Of a stretch of DNA of 64,000 nt, positions 23,180 to 34,507 are shown piece by piece. The translations under genes and the position numbers were made by a program. How positions within the stretch are numbered: the first letter of the stretch is position 1; every line of letters starts with the position of its first letter. Under the pieces are notes generated by a model, which saw only the letters and a program-made list of their open reading frames with translations, was not told where the DNA came from and did no database searches. The DNA is from Strongylocentrotus purpuratus (lineage: Eukaryota > Echinodermata > Echinoidea > Camarodonta > Strongylocentrotidae), in NCBI RefSeq assembly GCF_000002235.5, contig NW_022145597.1, positions 31,130,797 through 31,194,796 of the forward strand, given 5' to 3'.

Positions 23180-25030
23180 ACGTAGTACTGGTAAATTGGT
23201 AAATAATCAAATAATATACTGTATGTACAGAATAAAAAATTTCATGAAAACTCCAAAGTAAATTTTTTAAATATTGACCCATTAAATCTTTGTTTCTTGC
23301 TATTTTAATTAACATTTGGGGCAAAAATATCAAATTTTACTAGGCAAAAGGGGTGGGAAGATAGTGTTGCAATTTTTCAGGGACATCTCATGAAGTTTTT
23401 AAATATTATTTTGACACAACATATTATGTAATGTACTATTTATGGAATGAAATTAACAATACCAATAACCATACAATAAGTTTTACTTTGAATTTCAAAG
23501 TTTACACTGTCTGCAAGAAGAAAATAAACCAAAGAATATCAATTTACAAGAAGCATTTTTACTTATATGTATTTGGTGCAGGATTCGATATAGTTAGTCC
23601 TGATCTGTTACATCCTCTTCATAAAATTAAGGAAATAAAATTGGGATCCTAAATTTGACATGCTGCTTTAGTACAAGGTTTATGGAAATTTGTAATTGGA
23701 TCCAAGTTCTTTGATTTTACTGGTACTGCAAGCAACTACATGTAAGTTTTTGCATGAATATATGTCGGAGAAGAGGACTGTATTTTGCAGAAAGCATGAG
23801 TGATCATTTACTAAATTAACTCAACATCTTCTTCTGTCATGGTCATTGTTTTGATACATGATTCTAGAGTAGAGGGAGGCTGGGAGCAGCTTTAGCCCCT
23901 CCCAATTAGTACTGGTAGTATTAGACTGTATTGGATATAACTTGTTTGGATAATTAGTTTAAGGCTATATGCCACAAAGTCCCTAAGAAAATAAATGCAA
24001 AATTCTCCAAGCCTACTGCCTCCCCCCCTTCATCTTTCAACAAATAGGAGAACGACAAATACACTCATTGTTTGTGTGTCCTACAGTGTATCTTGTTCTT
24101 GACCAACATTTCACCACTGAAGCTAAATCTAAGACTTCCATTTATGCTTTGTACCTACATGTAACCCTAAACCTAAATGCTGGATAGTCATACCCTTTTG
24201 ATGGGGCATTCCAAAGTGAAGCAGACTTGAGCCTTAGATTTACCCTTTCACTAGAATGGATGTCTGAAATCCTTGTCTTGCATGACGCGACACCTCCATA
24301 TGATGCAAGGTGTGAAGGCAGGCTGAATTTCTGCTCCGTTGGTCTACTCCACACTTAGTCTTGTTGACTCTTGCCCATAGTTATTTTAGGATTGCATCAT
24401 TGCAGGCAAACATGCATCTATGGACCATCCATCCATATATCAACCATCTTAGAGTTGCACATATATGCTCCCTTTCTCCATCATTTGACTTTGATCAATT
24501 CTCCAATATTGCAAGTTCGCCATTTCGCTAAACTGCCATGAACATGGTTGTACTTGTAGTTCTAAAAGTTATGATTATTAAATCATCTCTTGGTGCAATC
24601 ATAAAGTCAATCACTTTTTTTATTTTATTCGTTCTAGATGTTGACATCTCTAGCTTCATCCTTCTATGGACCACTTAAAAAACTTTTGGAAGAGACCCTT
24701 CCTTTGAAGGAAAAAGAAGAAACAACAAATGTGCATAGCAACGAATATAGAAAAATATATCATGCTATCACAACACATGTTTAACGAGAGAAATATGTTC
24801 ATATTTGCTTCTTTTGTCTTTTTAAAAAATGACTTCATGATGTGGCCATATCCTGTTTGACTGTTTCTAAAGAAATAATGAGTTTTTCTAGTACTGACAA
24901 TAACATCAACATTTCTGCTACTTTTAATACAAAAAAATATATTTATAAATGGTACTTCTTGAATTCAAGATAAATTAGATTCAAAGGATTCTTTGGAAAA
25001 GGTCTATTATTAATGAGATAAGTTTCGTTC
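23180..25030. other. spacer where ABCC5-like 5' exons would be expected; none seen
   Basis: I looked on the minus strand for the missing NBD1 parts (Walker A, LSGGQ, H-loop THQ) and for TMD1 and found none. A dispersed repeat lies at about 24150-24245 (cctaaatgctgga ... ggggcattcc) and recurs at about 35930-36010. The rest is AT-rich and featureless. Confidence 0.5.
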
Positions 25031-25034
25031 ACAA

Positions 25035-25424
25035 TCATGTCTGCTTCACAAGCCAGGGGGTCAACCGAACAGATCCAAATAACAGCATCACCCAGAGTGG
25101 TATGAAAACATAGAACAGGGCCAGATCGTGCTTGTACTCCAGCCGCACACACAGCAGGACCTGGAACAGAAGCTTGAGGCCTATTCCAATGACGAAGAAA
25201 ATCTTGGTTGACATGGTCATCTCAAGATGGCGGTCGTGGCCTGTCCTGATGTGGGTGATGATCCGCAGGAGCTGGATGCAGAGGACCAAGAAGTCAAAGA
25301 TCCAAAGCGGGAGGAATATGATGAACCAGTTCCATTTAGTGTTCTGGTCCAGGCGCAGGGCCAGGAGGATGAGGAACAGAAGCGTGAAGAACCAGGTCAT
25401 GATCACTTTGGGTGCAAGCGCCAT
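25035..25424 (-). CDS. TMEM60: TMEM60 homologue, four-pass membrane protein
   Basis: A single intronless frame of 129 residues (human TMEM60 is 133). It has four hydrophobic segments at about 6-24, 32-55, 73-92 and 100-122. The family blocks are plain: MALAPKVIMTWFFTLLFL at the start (human has LAQRVLLTWLFTLLFL), then WNWFIIFLPLWIFD, and YVFIPLWVML near the end. The start codon at 25422-25424 fits the human alignment. The protein is an integral membrane protein of unknown biochemical role. It lies between the 5'-less ABCC5-like gene (same strand) and the sialidase cluster (opposite strand, start 900 bp away), so the upstream spacer may be a shared divergent promoter. Confidence 0.9.
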   Translation of the reverse strand: MALAPKVIMTWFFTLLFLILLALRLDQNTKWNWFIIFLPLWIFDFLVLCIQLLRIITHIRTGHDRHLEMTMSTKIFFVIGIGLKLLFQVLLCVRLEYKHDLALFYVFIPLWVMLLFGSVRLTPWLVKQT

Positions 25425-26321
25425 GATGAAAAGTAGATTCTGGCCTTAATTAAAGCCTGTAAAGGTCCAATCAATAAATGAGCCGAGTAATGTTATCGTA
25501 ACTCAATTTCAGCTCGATCGAGCTTGAGAAGAACTCCAACTCCAATATGTATGTACATGAATACTGATAGAGTCTAGGGCCAGTTCTAGTTGTAGCAACG
25601 TCTTTTTAGACTATCAATGTGTCCTCAAGAGTCAAGGCTCAGCAATGTCAACTTGTCATCATGTTGCAACAATTCCAACAAACATCATCATGCACAGTCT
25701 GAACTGTGGTGCAGTCTGGTAGTGTAGACCATGTAGACGTACCGTAGACCAGTGTAGATTTGTGTTTCTTGCATAGAACAGTGAATGAGCTGAGGTTTAC
25801 TGTGGCAAGCAAGCTCGGCTTGTTCTCACAAAAACTTATCCAAAAACATCAAAGAACGTTGCAGATCAATGAGAATTGTGTCGTGCAAGGTACCGCATAC
25901 GGCATGTGTATGTACTGCACTGGTAGTGGTACATATTAAATGCTGTGCATTGTACACATAGCGCGGGTAATGCGGAAGTGAACCGGTACGTACTAGTCTT
26001 TAAATTGAGACCGGTAAAATGTAATGGGGGTTGTTTTTACTTTCCTATCTTATAAATAACAAATAAATACTTCACAGGACCACACATACGAAGAAAGAAC
26101 ACCCAGTATCAATCAAATTGTGCATGTTTTGTCGGCAATTTATTGATGAAATTGATTCATATGGAATTATAAAATCAGAGGTGAATTACAATATTGTCAT
26201 CCAAATCAAAAATTATAGAAACGAGGTTGGCTTGTTTACAATGCCTTCTTCATAAGGTTAACGGTGAACCTTCATAACATTGCTTTGCTTGAGGAGGGAG
26301 TGCGAGTAAATCAAGGAAAAT
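25425..26321. promoter_or_regulatory. divergent spacer between TMEM60 and sialidase copy 1
   Basis: About 900 bp between two start codons on opposite strands. No TATA box or other element stands out. Both 5' UTRs and their promoters must lie here or be reached by upstream 5' UTR exons. Confidence 0.35.
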
Positions 26322-28799
26322 ATGGCAGATTTGTTCTACTTTCCGCTCTTTATTTTGATATTGACATGCATCTTTTCGGTTTCATCACTCAATCCCCAAG
26401 TCATCAAAGAGAAAATTCTATGGGAAAGGAACGGACCAGGCGAAGTGACGGAGTTCCGGATTCCGCTTCTCATTCAAGTCCCGACGGGAGATTTGCTGGC
26501 TTTCAGCGAAGCACGCAAGTACAGTGGAGCCGATGCTGGGGCGAAGTTTATCGCGATGCGCCGTTCGAGAGACGGCGGGGACACATGGGATCCCACTGCA
26601 TTCATCCTCAATGACTACTACTCGGTCCCGGATGGAACTAATCTTGGGACAGTAACCATCGAACACGAGACTAATAAACTTATTCTAATTCACACATTCT
26701 GCATTCATCATTCCAGCCCATCTTGTTTGAACGGAACCGGCGAAAACCCCACTGGACTGTACATGGTCACGAGTTCAGACTGGGGATATTCTTGGTCCAA
26801 ATCGGTGTATCTTGGAGACAGGAACCCACTCCTGAAAGGCATCCAGTACAACCCTGGACCTGGATATGGGATCCAAAAGAAGTATGAGCCGAATAAAGGA
26901 AGGCTTGTGTCATGTGGACAAGGAGTCACCGGCCTATACTGCCTCGTTAGTGATGGTAAAGAACTTTACTAGAGCTCCAAAGTCTTCACTTCAGTCCTTT
27001 GTTGCTCATCTAGTCATCTTAATCTGTTCTGTTCTTTATACTGAATCTTTAAAGTGGGATTAATTCAATGACAAAGAACGTTACTGTTTGAAAGAGAAGA
27101 GAGCTGTTCATTGTATCTTTTCAGGGCTGTTGCCCCCTTTTTTTATCTCTCTTTTCTAATAATACATTCTAATTGCTAGTCTTTCTTTCAACAAGTTGAA
27201 TATTGGACCTGTAGATGAATTGCATTTTAGTTTTCATGTTTATCCATAAATCAATGTAAGTCATCATATTCATTTGTGGCCTGATATATTGTACCTTGGA
27301 TATCAAATAACTTTTAGGGTGAACTGTGCATTGTGTGTTTCATAAAAAGTGACAGTCATTGTTTACATGTACTTGTTATAATCTTGTTGGTTTTTGTTTC
27401 TGCTTTTGTTTGTTTTTTAGACAAAGGATTGACTTGGCGGATGAATTCTGGAATATTAAACATGCCACAGACAGGCGTACTGAAGACTGGTGACTTTGTA
27501 CCTGGAGAAGTACAGGTAAGAACTTCTAAATATGAATTATTGATAAAAATGTTCCATCTTCACTGTTGGAGTGGGGATTTAACCACTTGGCTGCGTGCCA
27601 CGTACATGTACGTGGTCTTGCTCTCACTTGCCTGTGCGCACCACGTACATGTACGTGTTTAGAGCATTGCACTGTCAAGACTGTAGCACTGCATAATACC
27701 TAGCCCTACTGTGTAATTAGCACTGCAATGATGTTATACAGGGCTGCGTCTCACGAAACCGTCATAAGTACAAGTTGAGCGACATCCCATTAAAATGCGT
27801 GTATTAAGTTTAACACGCATTTCAATGGGATGTCGCTCAACTTGTACTTATGACGGTTTCGTGAGACGCAGCCCAGGTGTTAAACAGTAGATGGCGCTTT
27901 TCCACAAAAAAAATGGCTTTTTTTTTGTACAGTGTACAGTTTTTGTCAGGTTTTTGTACAGTACAAAAATGCTGTAGCACAGGGGGTATGAACGTGTTTA
28001 AAGCCAAGAGCAGTCAAGTGGTTAAGCAAGGCACTGTCAGATATGTGTAAAAAAATGACAGCAAGAACCATCAAGCCACCTCCAGTTATTCTTCTGGAAT
28101 GTCACATACATAAACAAGAAAATGGCACAAAAGTCACCTGGAAAATCTGACAACCATTTGTCTTGCTTGTCATCCAAATGATGTTAACATGTGACTCTTT
28201 GGTTTTACATTTTGCATGAATGTACATTGTACAGTTAAGGCAGAGATAGATCGTCTTTTATGCAGACCCAGAAAAGTGTGTGACATCTTTTTTTCTTCAA
28301 TCCTGCCCTGTTTTGTCTCTAATCATAATCACAGAAACTCTGAAAGCCATCATTTCAAAGAATTGCAACATCTTTTTACATGATTTTCTATACAGGTTGT
28401 CGAACTGAAGAACGGTACGTTGTTGATCAACGCCCGCAACCAGCACACTTTTCACTGCAGCTGTCGCATCCAGGCTTTGAGCTTTGATGGCGGAGAGACC
28501 TTTCCCTTGCCTCAAGTCACATTCAAAGAAGAACTCATCGACCCGCGGGTCTGCGGCTCGCTGCTCAACTACAATGACACCCTCTTCTTTAGCAACCCCT
28601 TCAATGCGAAGAGCCGCATCAACCTCACGCTCCACTGGAGCACGGACTCCGGGGAGACTTATCCTCATTATTTCACCATCCACCAAAGGGGAGTGGCTAT
28701 TCGTGTCTGACAACGATCGATGAGAATCATATAGGTATGGTGTACGAAAAGAACGACATTGCATACATTTCATTCCTGAAGATTCAGTTGAACCCTTGA
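26322..28799 (+). CDS. NEU1: NEU1-like lysosomal sialidase, copy 1, frameshifted near the end
   Basis: Three exons: 26322-26955, 27421-27515 and 28396-28799. Phases fit (1, 0). Signal peptide at residues 1-22. Sialidase marks: FRIP, FSEARKY, DAGAKF, and Asp boxes SRDGGDTW, SSDWGYSW, SDDKGLTW and SFDGGETF; later Arg sites NARNQ and SRINLTLHW. The match to human NEU1 is clear; that enzyme removes terminal sialic acid from glycoproteins and glycolipids in lysosomes with cathepsin A. In exon 3, in the purine run near 28685-28692, one base seems to be missing. As written, the frame stops at 28710, but the other frame continues with YSCLTTIDENHIG, VYEKND and a stop at 28799, matching copy 2. The lost tail holds the Tyr of VYEK, which aligns with the catalytic nucleophile. 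This may be a true allele defect or a base-call error. Confidence 0.9.
27579..28025. mobile_element. TTAA-flanked piggyBac-like MITE with nested palindrome
   Basis: Left end TTAA-ccacttggctgc, right end gcagtcaagtgg-TTAA. Two copies of the 16-bp palindrome cacgtacatgtacgtg lie near the left end (27599-27614 and 27642-27657). Sits in the second intron of sialidase copy 1. Confidence 0.65.
27741..27874. mobile_element. near-perfect 134-bp palindrome (MITE)
   Basis: Arms of about 62 bp, beginning gggctgcgtctcacgaaacc and ending in its reverse complement, around a short centre (attaagttt). The arms differ at almost no position, so the insertion is young or still folding. It is nested inside the TTAA-flanked element. 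Confidence 0.85.
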
Positions 28800-30282
28800 A
28801 AAGGACAGAGATGGTATCAGTTTTCACTCAGGACTTTAAGGAAGTGTTTTTATTGTCTAAGCAGTGCCAATGAAAAATCCTCATGACTTTTAGATGAATA
28901 ACTGATTTTGTTTAAGTTGAAAATGAATTTGAATACCGGTAGAGTTTTATGAGAAATTTATCACTTAAAGTGCTAGATTAGAAGGTAGAAAAACAAAATT
29001 ATGAAGATCAGGGAAAACAGGCCCTCTAAATGCTGACAAGACTTCCCATTGCTTTGATACATGTATTTTATTGTTTCTGTTGCTCTAAGCCAAAAGAGGG
29101 TCAATGTGAGTTTTGTCTGATTTAATAATCAACATTAAAATAAGATTTGTTAGCCTTCTACATCTATTTACATGTGAAAGTGCTCATACAATGACACCTC
29201 ATTGGAAAGTTATATATTGGAGTGGTAATGTACATTGTATATGTCTAAAGAAGGTCATGCCTTTCCCAGAAGTGACAAATAAAAGAAGAACAAAAATGCT
29301 GTAAATGATTGTGTTTACTGCCAATTACTGGTCACTGCAATGACAAGTTGACAATATGTTTTTTTTCTCTTCGTTTAGACAATTGTACATGTAGTCATGT
29401 ATGTATGAGAAAAAATTAATTGACATAATTAATTTTTGGTGGAAATAAGTAACGTCCATTTCGCGAAACATGCTGCGATGAATTTTGGATATGGGTGACA
29501 CAAAACTTTTTATTTCTGAAAAGAGGGCCCTGAATGAATTTTTTTCTGAAAAAAGGAGATTTAAGATACATATTAAAGATGTAATAATGTGTAACAGTGT
29601 AAATGCAAAATATCGTCAATTATGGAACAACATTTTATGGGATCATAGGGCCTTGTGTAATTAAGTTTTAAGTTAGATATTTATTTTTGTCTTTCATGTA
29701 CTTGTATTGAGACCCATAGTTATTGTACTAGTGAATAATTGTATGTGTACCCAGTACTACAGTGTATAACCTGTATTCATTATATTGAACTTACATGTAG
29801 TTAAACTGACTGAATTTGATTCACTGATTCATCGAGCGCCAAGTGTTGACCTTTTACTCCTTACTACTGTTATGTATCATGAAATTATGAAATGACATGA
29901 AAAGATGAACTCAATTTCATAACTGATGATTAACTTTTTTCTGTGCATTGCGATTTCGGTCGAGCAGTATTCATACTGAATGTACAGTGTACATACCTCT
30001 ATAGACCTGTTTCTCTTTAAATGAAACGTTCATAAGTGATTAAATATGTCGTAGAATGGTAATTTTAATAGGATGACAAGGTTGACGCTTGGCACTCTAT
30101 ACTTCACCAGAAGACTGTCTCATGAGTTTATGTGCAATAGAACGGAATAGTTCGCACTAGTAATCTTGTATTCATTCTATAGAGTCTAATGGTTATCTAT
30201 TTACCGATGAAGCCCCTATGGGTGAAAATTCAAAGTTTTAGAAGTTGGAAGAGAAGAATTTATTTATTAATTTCGGTGCCAG

Positions 30283-30524
30283 GTAAAAATGTCAGAGGTA
30301 AAAATGTCAGAGGTAAAAATGTCAGAGGAAAAAATGTCAGAGGTAAAAATGTCAGAGGTAAAAATGTCAGAGGTAAAAATGTCAGAGGTAAAAATGTCAG
30401 AGGAAAAAATATCAGAGGTAAAAATGTCAGAGGAAAAAATGTCAGAGGAAAAAATATCAGAGGTAAAAATGTCAGAGGTAAAAATGTCAGAGGTAAAAAT
30501 GTCAGAGGTAAAAATGTCAGAGGT
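30283..30524 (+). repeat. 15-bp minisatellite, about 16 units
   Basis: Unit aggtaaaaatgtcag, with variants containing gaaaaaatg or atatcag. Because the unit is 15 bp and free of stops in several frames, it is open as MSEVK, GKNVR, TSDIF or PLTFL on either strand; these are not genes. The same unit recurs inverted at 32763-33140. Confidence 0.95.
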
Positions 30525-30775
30525 ACAAGCAAAACAAATGAGTGCCGTCATAATATCTCAGCACTTTTATCACTCAGAATGTCGAGACGTACAGCTACTG
30601 CATGGGCTAGTCTATTATATTCCTTTCTAAATGGATGTGTTGTATATCGTACATGTCCTGAGGATAATATAATGTGGAAAATAGATTTTGAAATTTATTT
30701 TTTGTGGAAGCAATCAGAGAAGGTTAATCATCTAGCATAAACATGTAAGTATTGGTGTGTAGTGCAAGGTTTTGG

Positions 30776-31055
30776 AGTCATCAAAATGATACAAAATTTG
30801 GCCCAGTCTTGGTAAAGTAACAAGCACTGTACACAGAAAGATATTGATATGGGACTACACAAACATATGGCATACAAATCGGGCAGCCATACAAAGATGT
30901 TACTTGTTATATCTGGGATATGAAGTCATTTGAAATAGATTTTCAGGGAATGACTTTTTTCTTTGATGTTCTATCACACTTGCATTGAACGCTCACAAAC
31001 ATATTTTTTACCTTTCCCCAGAACTCAACCTTCTCTTTAATTGATGTAACATGTG
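30776..31055 (-). repeat. inverse copy of the 6.1-kb dispersed repeat
   Basis: Reverse complement of about 6104-6340: gcccagtcttgg, gggactacacaaacat, acacttgcattg and agaactcaaccttctcttta align with it. It lies between the two inverted minisatellite arrays. Confidence 0.6.
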
Positions 31056-31407
31056 CGGCTTTCTGCTTTGTATCGGAGTAACAAAGCTGCTTATTGATTT
31101 TCTCCCAGACTATTTTATACCGCAATGGTAATCGACAATATTTTATTGCAACGCGCGCACTTCAGGAATGTGATGGTGCGGTTAGCATTGATAACATGGC
31201 TTTCTGCTTGTTTCAGAGTATCAAAATACCAAGCCCTCAAGAAAGTGGAATTGTCGGAAATATGCATTTATTGGAAATTACATATAATAGTAGACATTGC
31301 CACGCAGTTAAAATGTCCAACAATCTTCAAATATGAAGGAGAAGTAGGAGGGGGAAGGTTCATAGATATCTGATCCTATTTTGGGGGCTGTACTGACTTT
31401 TCTTTTT

Positions 31408-31661
31408 ATTTAATGATTACACCATGGAGCGACAACTCAGCCTATAAAACATGGCCAAACTTCTCGATTTTAGAAATCTTTTTCCCCGAAGTTTGCTCAG
31501 TGTACCAGTACCATTTGCTTATACAAAAACATAATATACCGGTATATAAATATTGAATAAGGCAGACTAATGGGACATGGATGGTGTACTCCGAGTTTCA
31601 CGCCTTGCAAGCGGTCATCAGACAATTGATAGCATTCTTCAAAGTACATGATTCCTCTACA
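31408..31661 (+). repeat. direct repeat A of about 250 bp
   Basis: Nearly identical to 32352-32599. Starts tttaatgattacaccatgg and ends near tacatgattcctctacaa. Together with copy B it brackets the hairpin element. Confidence 0.85.
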
Positions 31662-31976
31662 ACCAGGGCTCAAATTAATTTTTTGTCCACGGGGGCTCTT
31701 CCCCCCCAAAAAGAGCCCCCGTGAGCCTTCTCACGGGGGCTCTTTTAGTACTGAGGGGGGCTCTCTGTTATACAAATATCCATTGAATTGGTACCTATGA
31801 TACTCCTCAATTATTTGCTATTTCATCATTATCATTTCAATCAGCATTTTCCCTCTTACAAATTACAAGCTACATAGCTGTTACTGGCCTGTGTAAATAA
31901 TATATACGTATACAACACTGATCTTTATGATGTCTTTAACGTGACATATCTTCTTCTCCCCTTGCAAACGAGAAAG

Positions 31977-32347
31977 AAAACAAGGTCATTAAAAGGGATT
32001 AAGCGACAAATAATGATTGTGATTCAAATTGATGCGAATATTTGTTTGAATAAGCACTGCTATTCACCCGAATCTTCTTTGTAAAAACAACTTTTACAAA
32101 TCTCAGCCATGCTTACTGAGTTGAGACGTTCCATTCAATGTAAAATACTCATTACAGAATACACTTCTCCTAATCTGAAAGTAATCTTACAACACAGTGG
32201 CAGATTTGCATGGCTTAGATTTGTAAAAGTCGTTTTTACAAAGAAGATTCTGGTGAAAAGCATTGTTTATTCAAAAAAAATCCTTGCATCAATTTGAATC
32301 ACAATGATTATTTGTCGCATGATCCTTTTATTAAATAACCTTGTTTT
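31977..32347. mobile_element. hairpin element with about 137-bp inverted arms
   Basis: Left arm 31977-32113 starts aaaacaaggtcatt. Right arm 32209-32347 ends aataaccttgtttt. Inner words such as gattgtgattcaaattgatg and catcaatttgaatcacaatg pair. A spacer of about 95 bp separates the arms. No target duplication is certain. Direct repeat B begins right after its right end. Confidence 0.75.
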
Positions 32348-32351
32348 TTTT

Positions 32352-32599
32352 TTAATGATTACACCATGGAGCGACAACTCAGCCTATAAAACATGGTCAA
32401 ACTTCTCGATTTTAGAAATCTTTTTCCCCAGAAGTTTGCTCAGTGTACCAGTACCATTTGCTTATACAAAAACATAATATACCGGTATATAAATATTGAA
32501 TAAGGCAGACTAATGGGACATGGATGGTGTACTCCGACTTTCACAGCTTGCCAGCGACAACTGATAGCATGCTTCAAAGTACAAGATTCCTCTACAAAG
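32352..32599 (+). repeat. direct repeat B of about 250 bp
   Basis: Second copy of 31408-31661. Starts at the right edge of the hairpin element. Scattered substitutions distinguish it from copy A. Confidence 0.85.
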
Positions 32600-32762
32600 A
32601 CTACAACCTTGGTATACGCTCAAAATAAGACTTAACTAATACAATAAGACAGCGGTGAAATAACGACTGCAGAATATCCCTCGCTGTTCTTTTTCGATAA
32701 GCCTGATATATAACCCGGGTGTAAACATAACAAACTTGTCACATGCTTTTGTTTTTATTTTA

Positions 32763-33140
32763 TACCTCTAACATTTTTACCTCTGACATTTTAAACTCTG
32801 ACATTTTTACCTCTGACATTTTTTCCTCTGACATTTTTACCTCTGACATTTTTACCTCTGACATTTTTACCTCTGACATTTTACCTCTGACATTTTTACC
32901 TCTGACATTTTTACCTCTGACATTTTACCTCTGACATTTTTACCTCTGACATTTTTTCCTCTGACATTTTTACCTCTGACATTTTTTTCCTCTGACATTT
33001 TACCTCTGACATTTTTACCTCTGACATTTTTACCTCTGAAATTTTAAACTCTGACATTTTTACCTCTGACATTTTTTCCTCTGACATTTTTACCTCTGAC
33101 ATTTTTACCTCTGACATTTTTTCCACTGACATTTTTACAC
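32763..33140 (-). repeat. 15-bp minisatellite in inverse orientation, about 25 units
   Basis: Unit ctgacatttttacct, the reverse complement of the 30283-30524 array, with length variants of 14 to 16 bp. It ends in acaccgag, and the other array starts after cggtgccag, so the outer edges share a short cggtg word in inverted positions. Confidence 0.95.
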
Positions 33141-33223
33141 CGAGCCTTAATTTCAACTTGTTCTATTTCCCAAAGTATTCTAAAGCAGAATTTCACTTTT
33201 ACTAGTTACTTCTACATGTAATC

Positions 33224-33226
<3 letters not shown>

Positions 33227-33262
<36 letters not shown>
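33227..33262. repeat. TA microsatellite
   Basis: Run of alternating TA of about 36 bp, just beyond the inverted minisatellite. Confidence 0.9.
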
Positions 33263-33269
<7 letters not shown>

Positions 33270-34507
33270 TTATGTTATTTCTTGTGTGTGTTTGGAATTG
33301 TCTGTTATTCATGTATTTGTTTGACAAAAGGTGTAATTCTATCTATGCAGTCTTGAAATAGTATATTTCTGCCAAAGAAATAAATATAAAGAGGTCTCCT
33401 ACTATAGTTGTCATGCCGTTGCCGTGTTGTTTTTATTGTTTTTAAGTTTTTAATCGCCTCATCATTACAAATCGGTCGCATAACACAGTGTGCCGAGCGT
33501 TGCCCTGCTGCTGTTATATAATATCCTGCACTATAAGTATAACCATATTATTAAAGGCAGGGGAAGTCCACCCTGAATTCAAGTTTTTTATAATAAAAGC
33601 AAAAAACTGATAAAAACAATTTTTGTGAAAGTTTTTAGCAATATCCGATGAAAAACATGACAGTTATGAATTTGTGAAGTTGTCATATATACTAACACAA
33701 ATTAGCAACATGGTGACGTATCTTGCGAGGTCCTCTTCAATTTGTTCCACATAGAATATATCTTAAACTTTTGATTTTATATTAATTTTATTGATGATGG
33801 GATAGATTTGTTTCATACAGGGGCTAGGCCTATATAAAACATACTTGCAACAGGGTGAATTTATGTTCAATTTACTTATTTTTAGTACAGGAACCTTGCA
33901 AGATATGTCAAAGGGCTGCCAATTTTTGTTTGATTGATGCGCACCTTCATTTTTTTAAAATCTCATAACAAACAAAACAAATAAAAGACACCAACAAAAC
34001 CACGAAACATGCAGTTATCAGTACCAAAAGATTATCACAAAGATGTTCCAAGAGTCGACTTATATATTGTTTGTTTTTACAAACCTGCATACTACTTATC
34101 GAGCCTACATTGCTATAAGTAATCCTGTAAAACAAATTGGGTTTACTTCTTGGATTTTTTTCTTACCACATTCTGAGTGACAATAGCTTTGCCTGACTAT
34201 TGAAAAATCATTTTGCTGGACCTTGTACCGAAAGTGTACCTTGTTTAAAATTACAATAGGTATTCAATACATACATGACTCGACAAATTTATTTTGCGTA
34301 TGGCAAAAACAGTCTGTGCTTGCAGACTACATAGCTAGTGACAGATGGTGTACGCTGTGATTATGTTTGGAGATGAGGTTGTACAAGAACACCTGACCTT
34401 TGTTTACAGCGCAATCGTATCACATGATTACACAGTCGCTTCCTTCCCACCAAACCTCACGCACGATGAAATATTTTCTAAAGCTCATGTTTTCTACAGT
34501 GTAAAAC

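Noticed and set aside
24142-24354. 70-codon minus-strand frame in the spacer upstream of the ABCC5-like gene
   Set aside because: Part of it recurs near 35930-36010 as a dispersed repeat; no link to ABC transporters.
30289-30630. Open frames of repeated MSEVK, GKNVR, TSDIF and PLTFL peptides
   Set aside because: The 15-bp repeat is open in several frames on both strands because its length is a multiple of three. No splice or family support.
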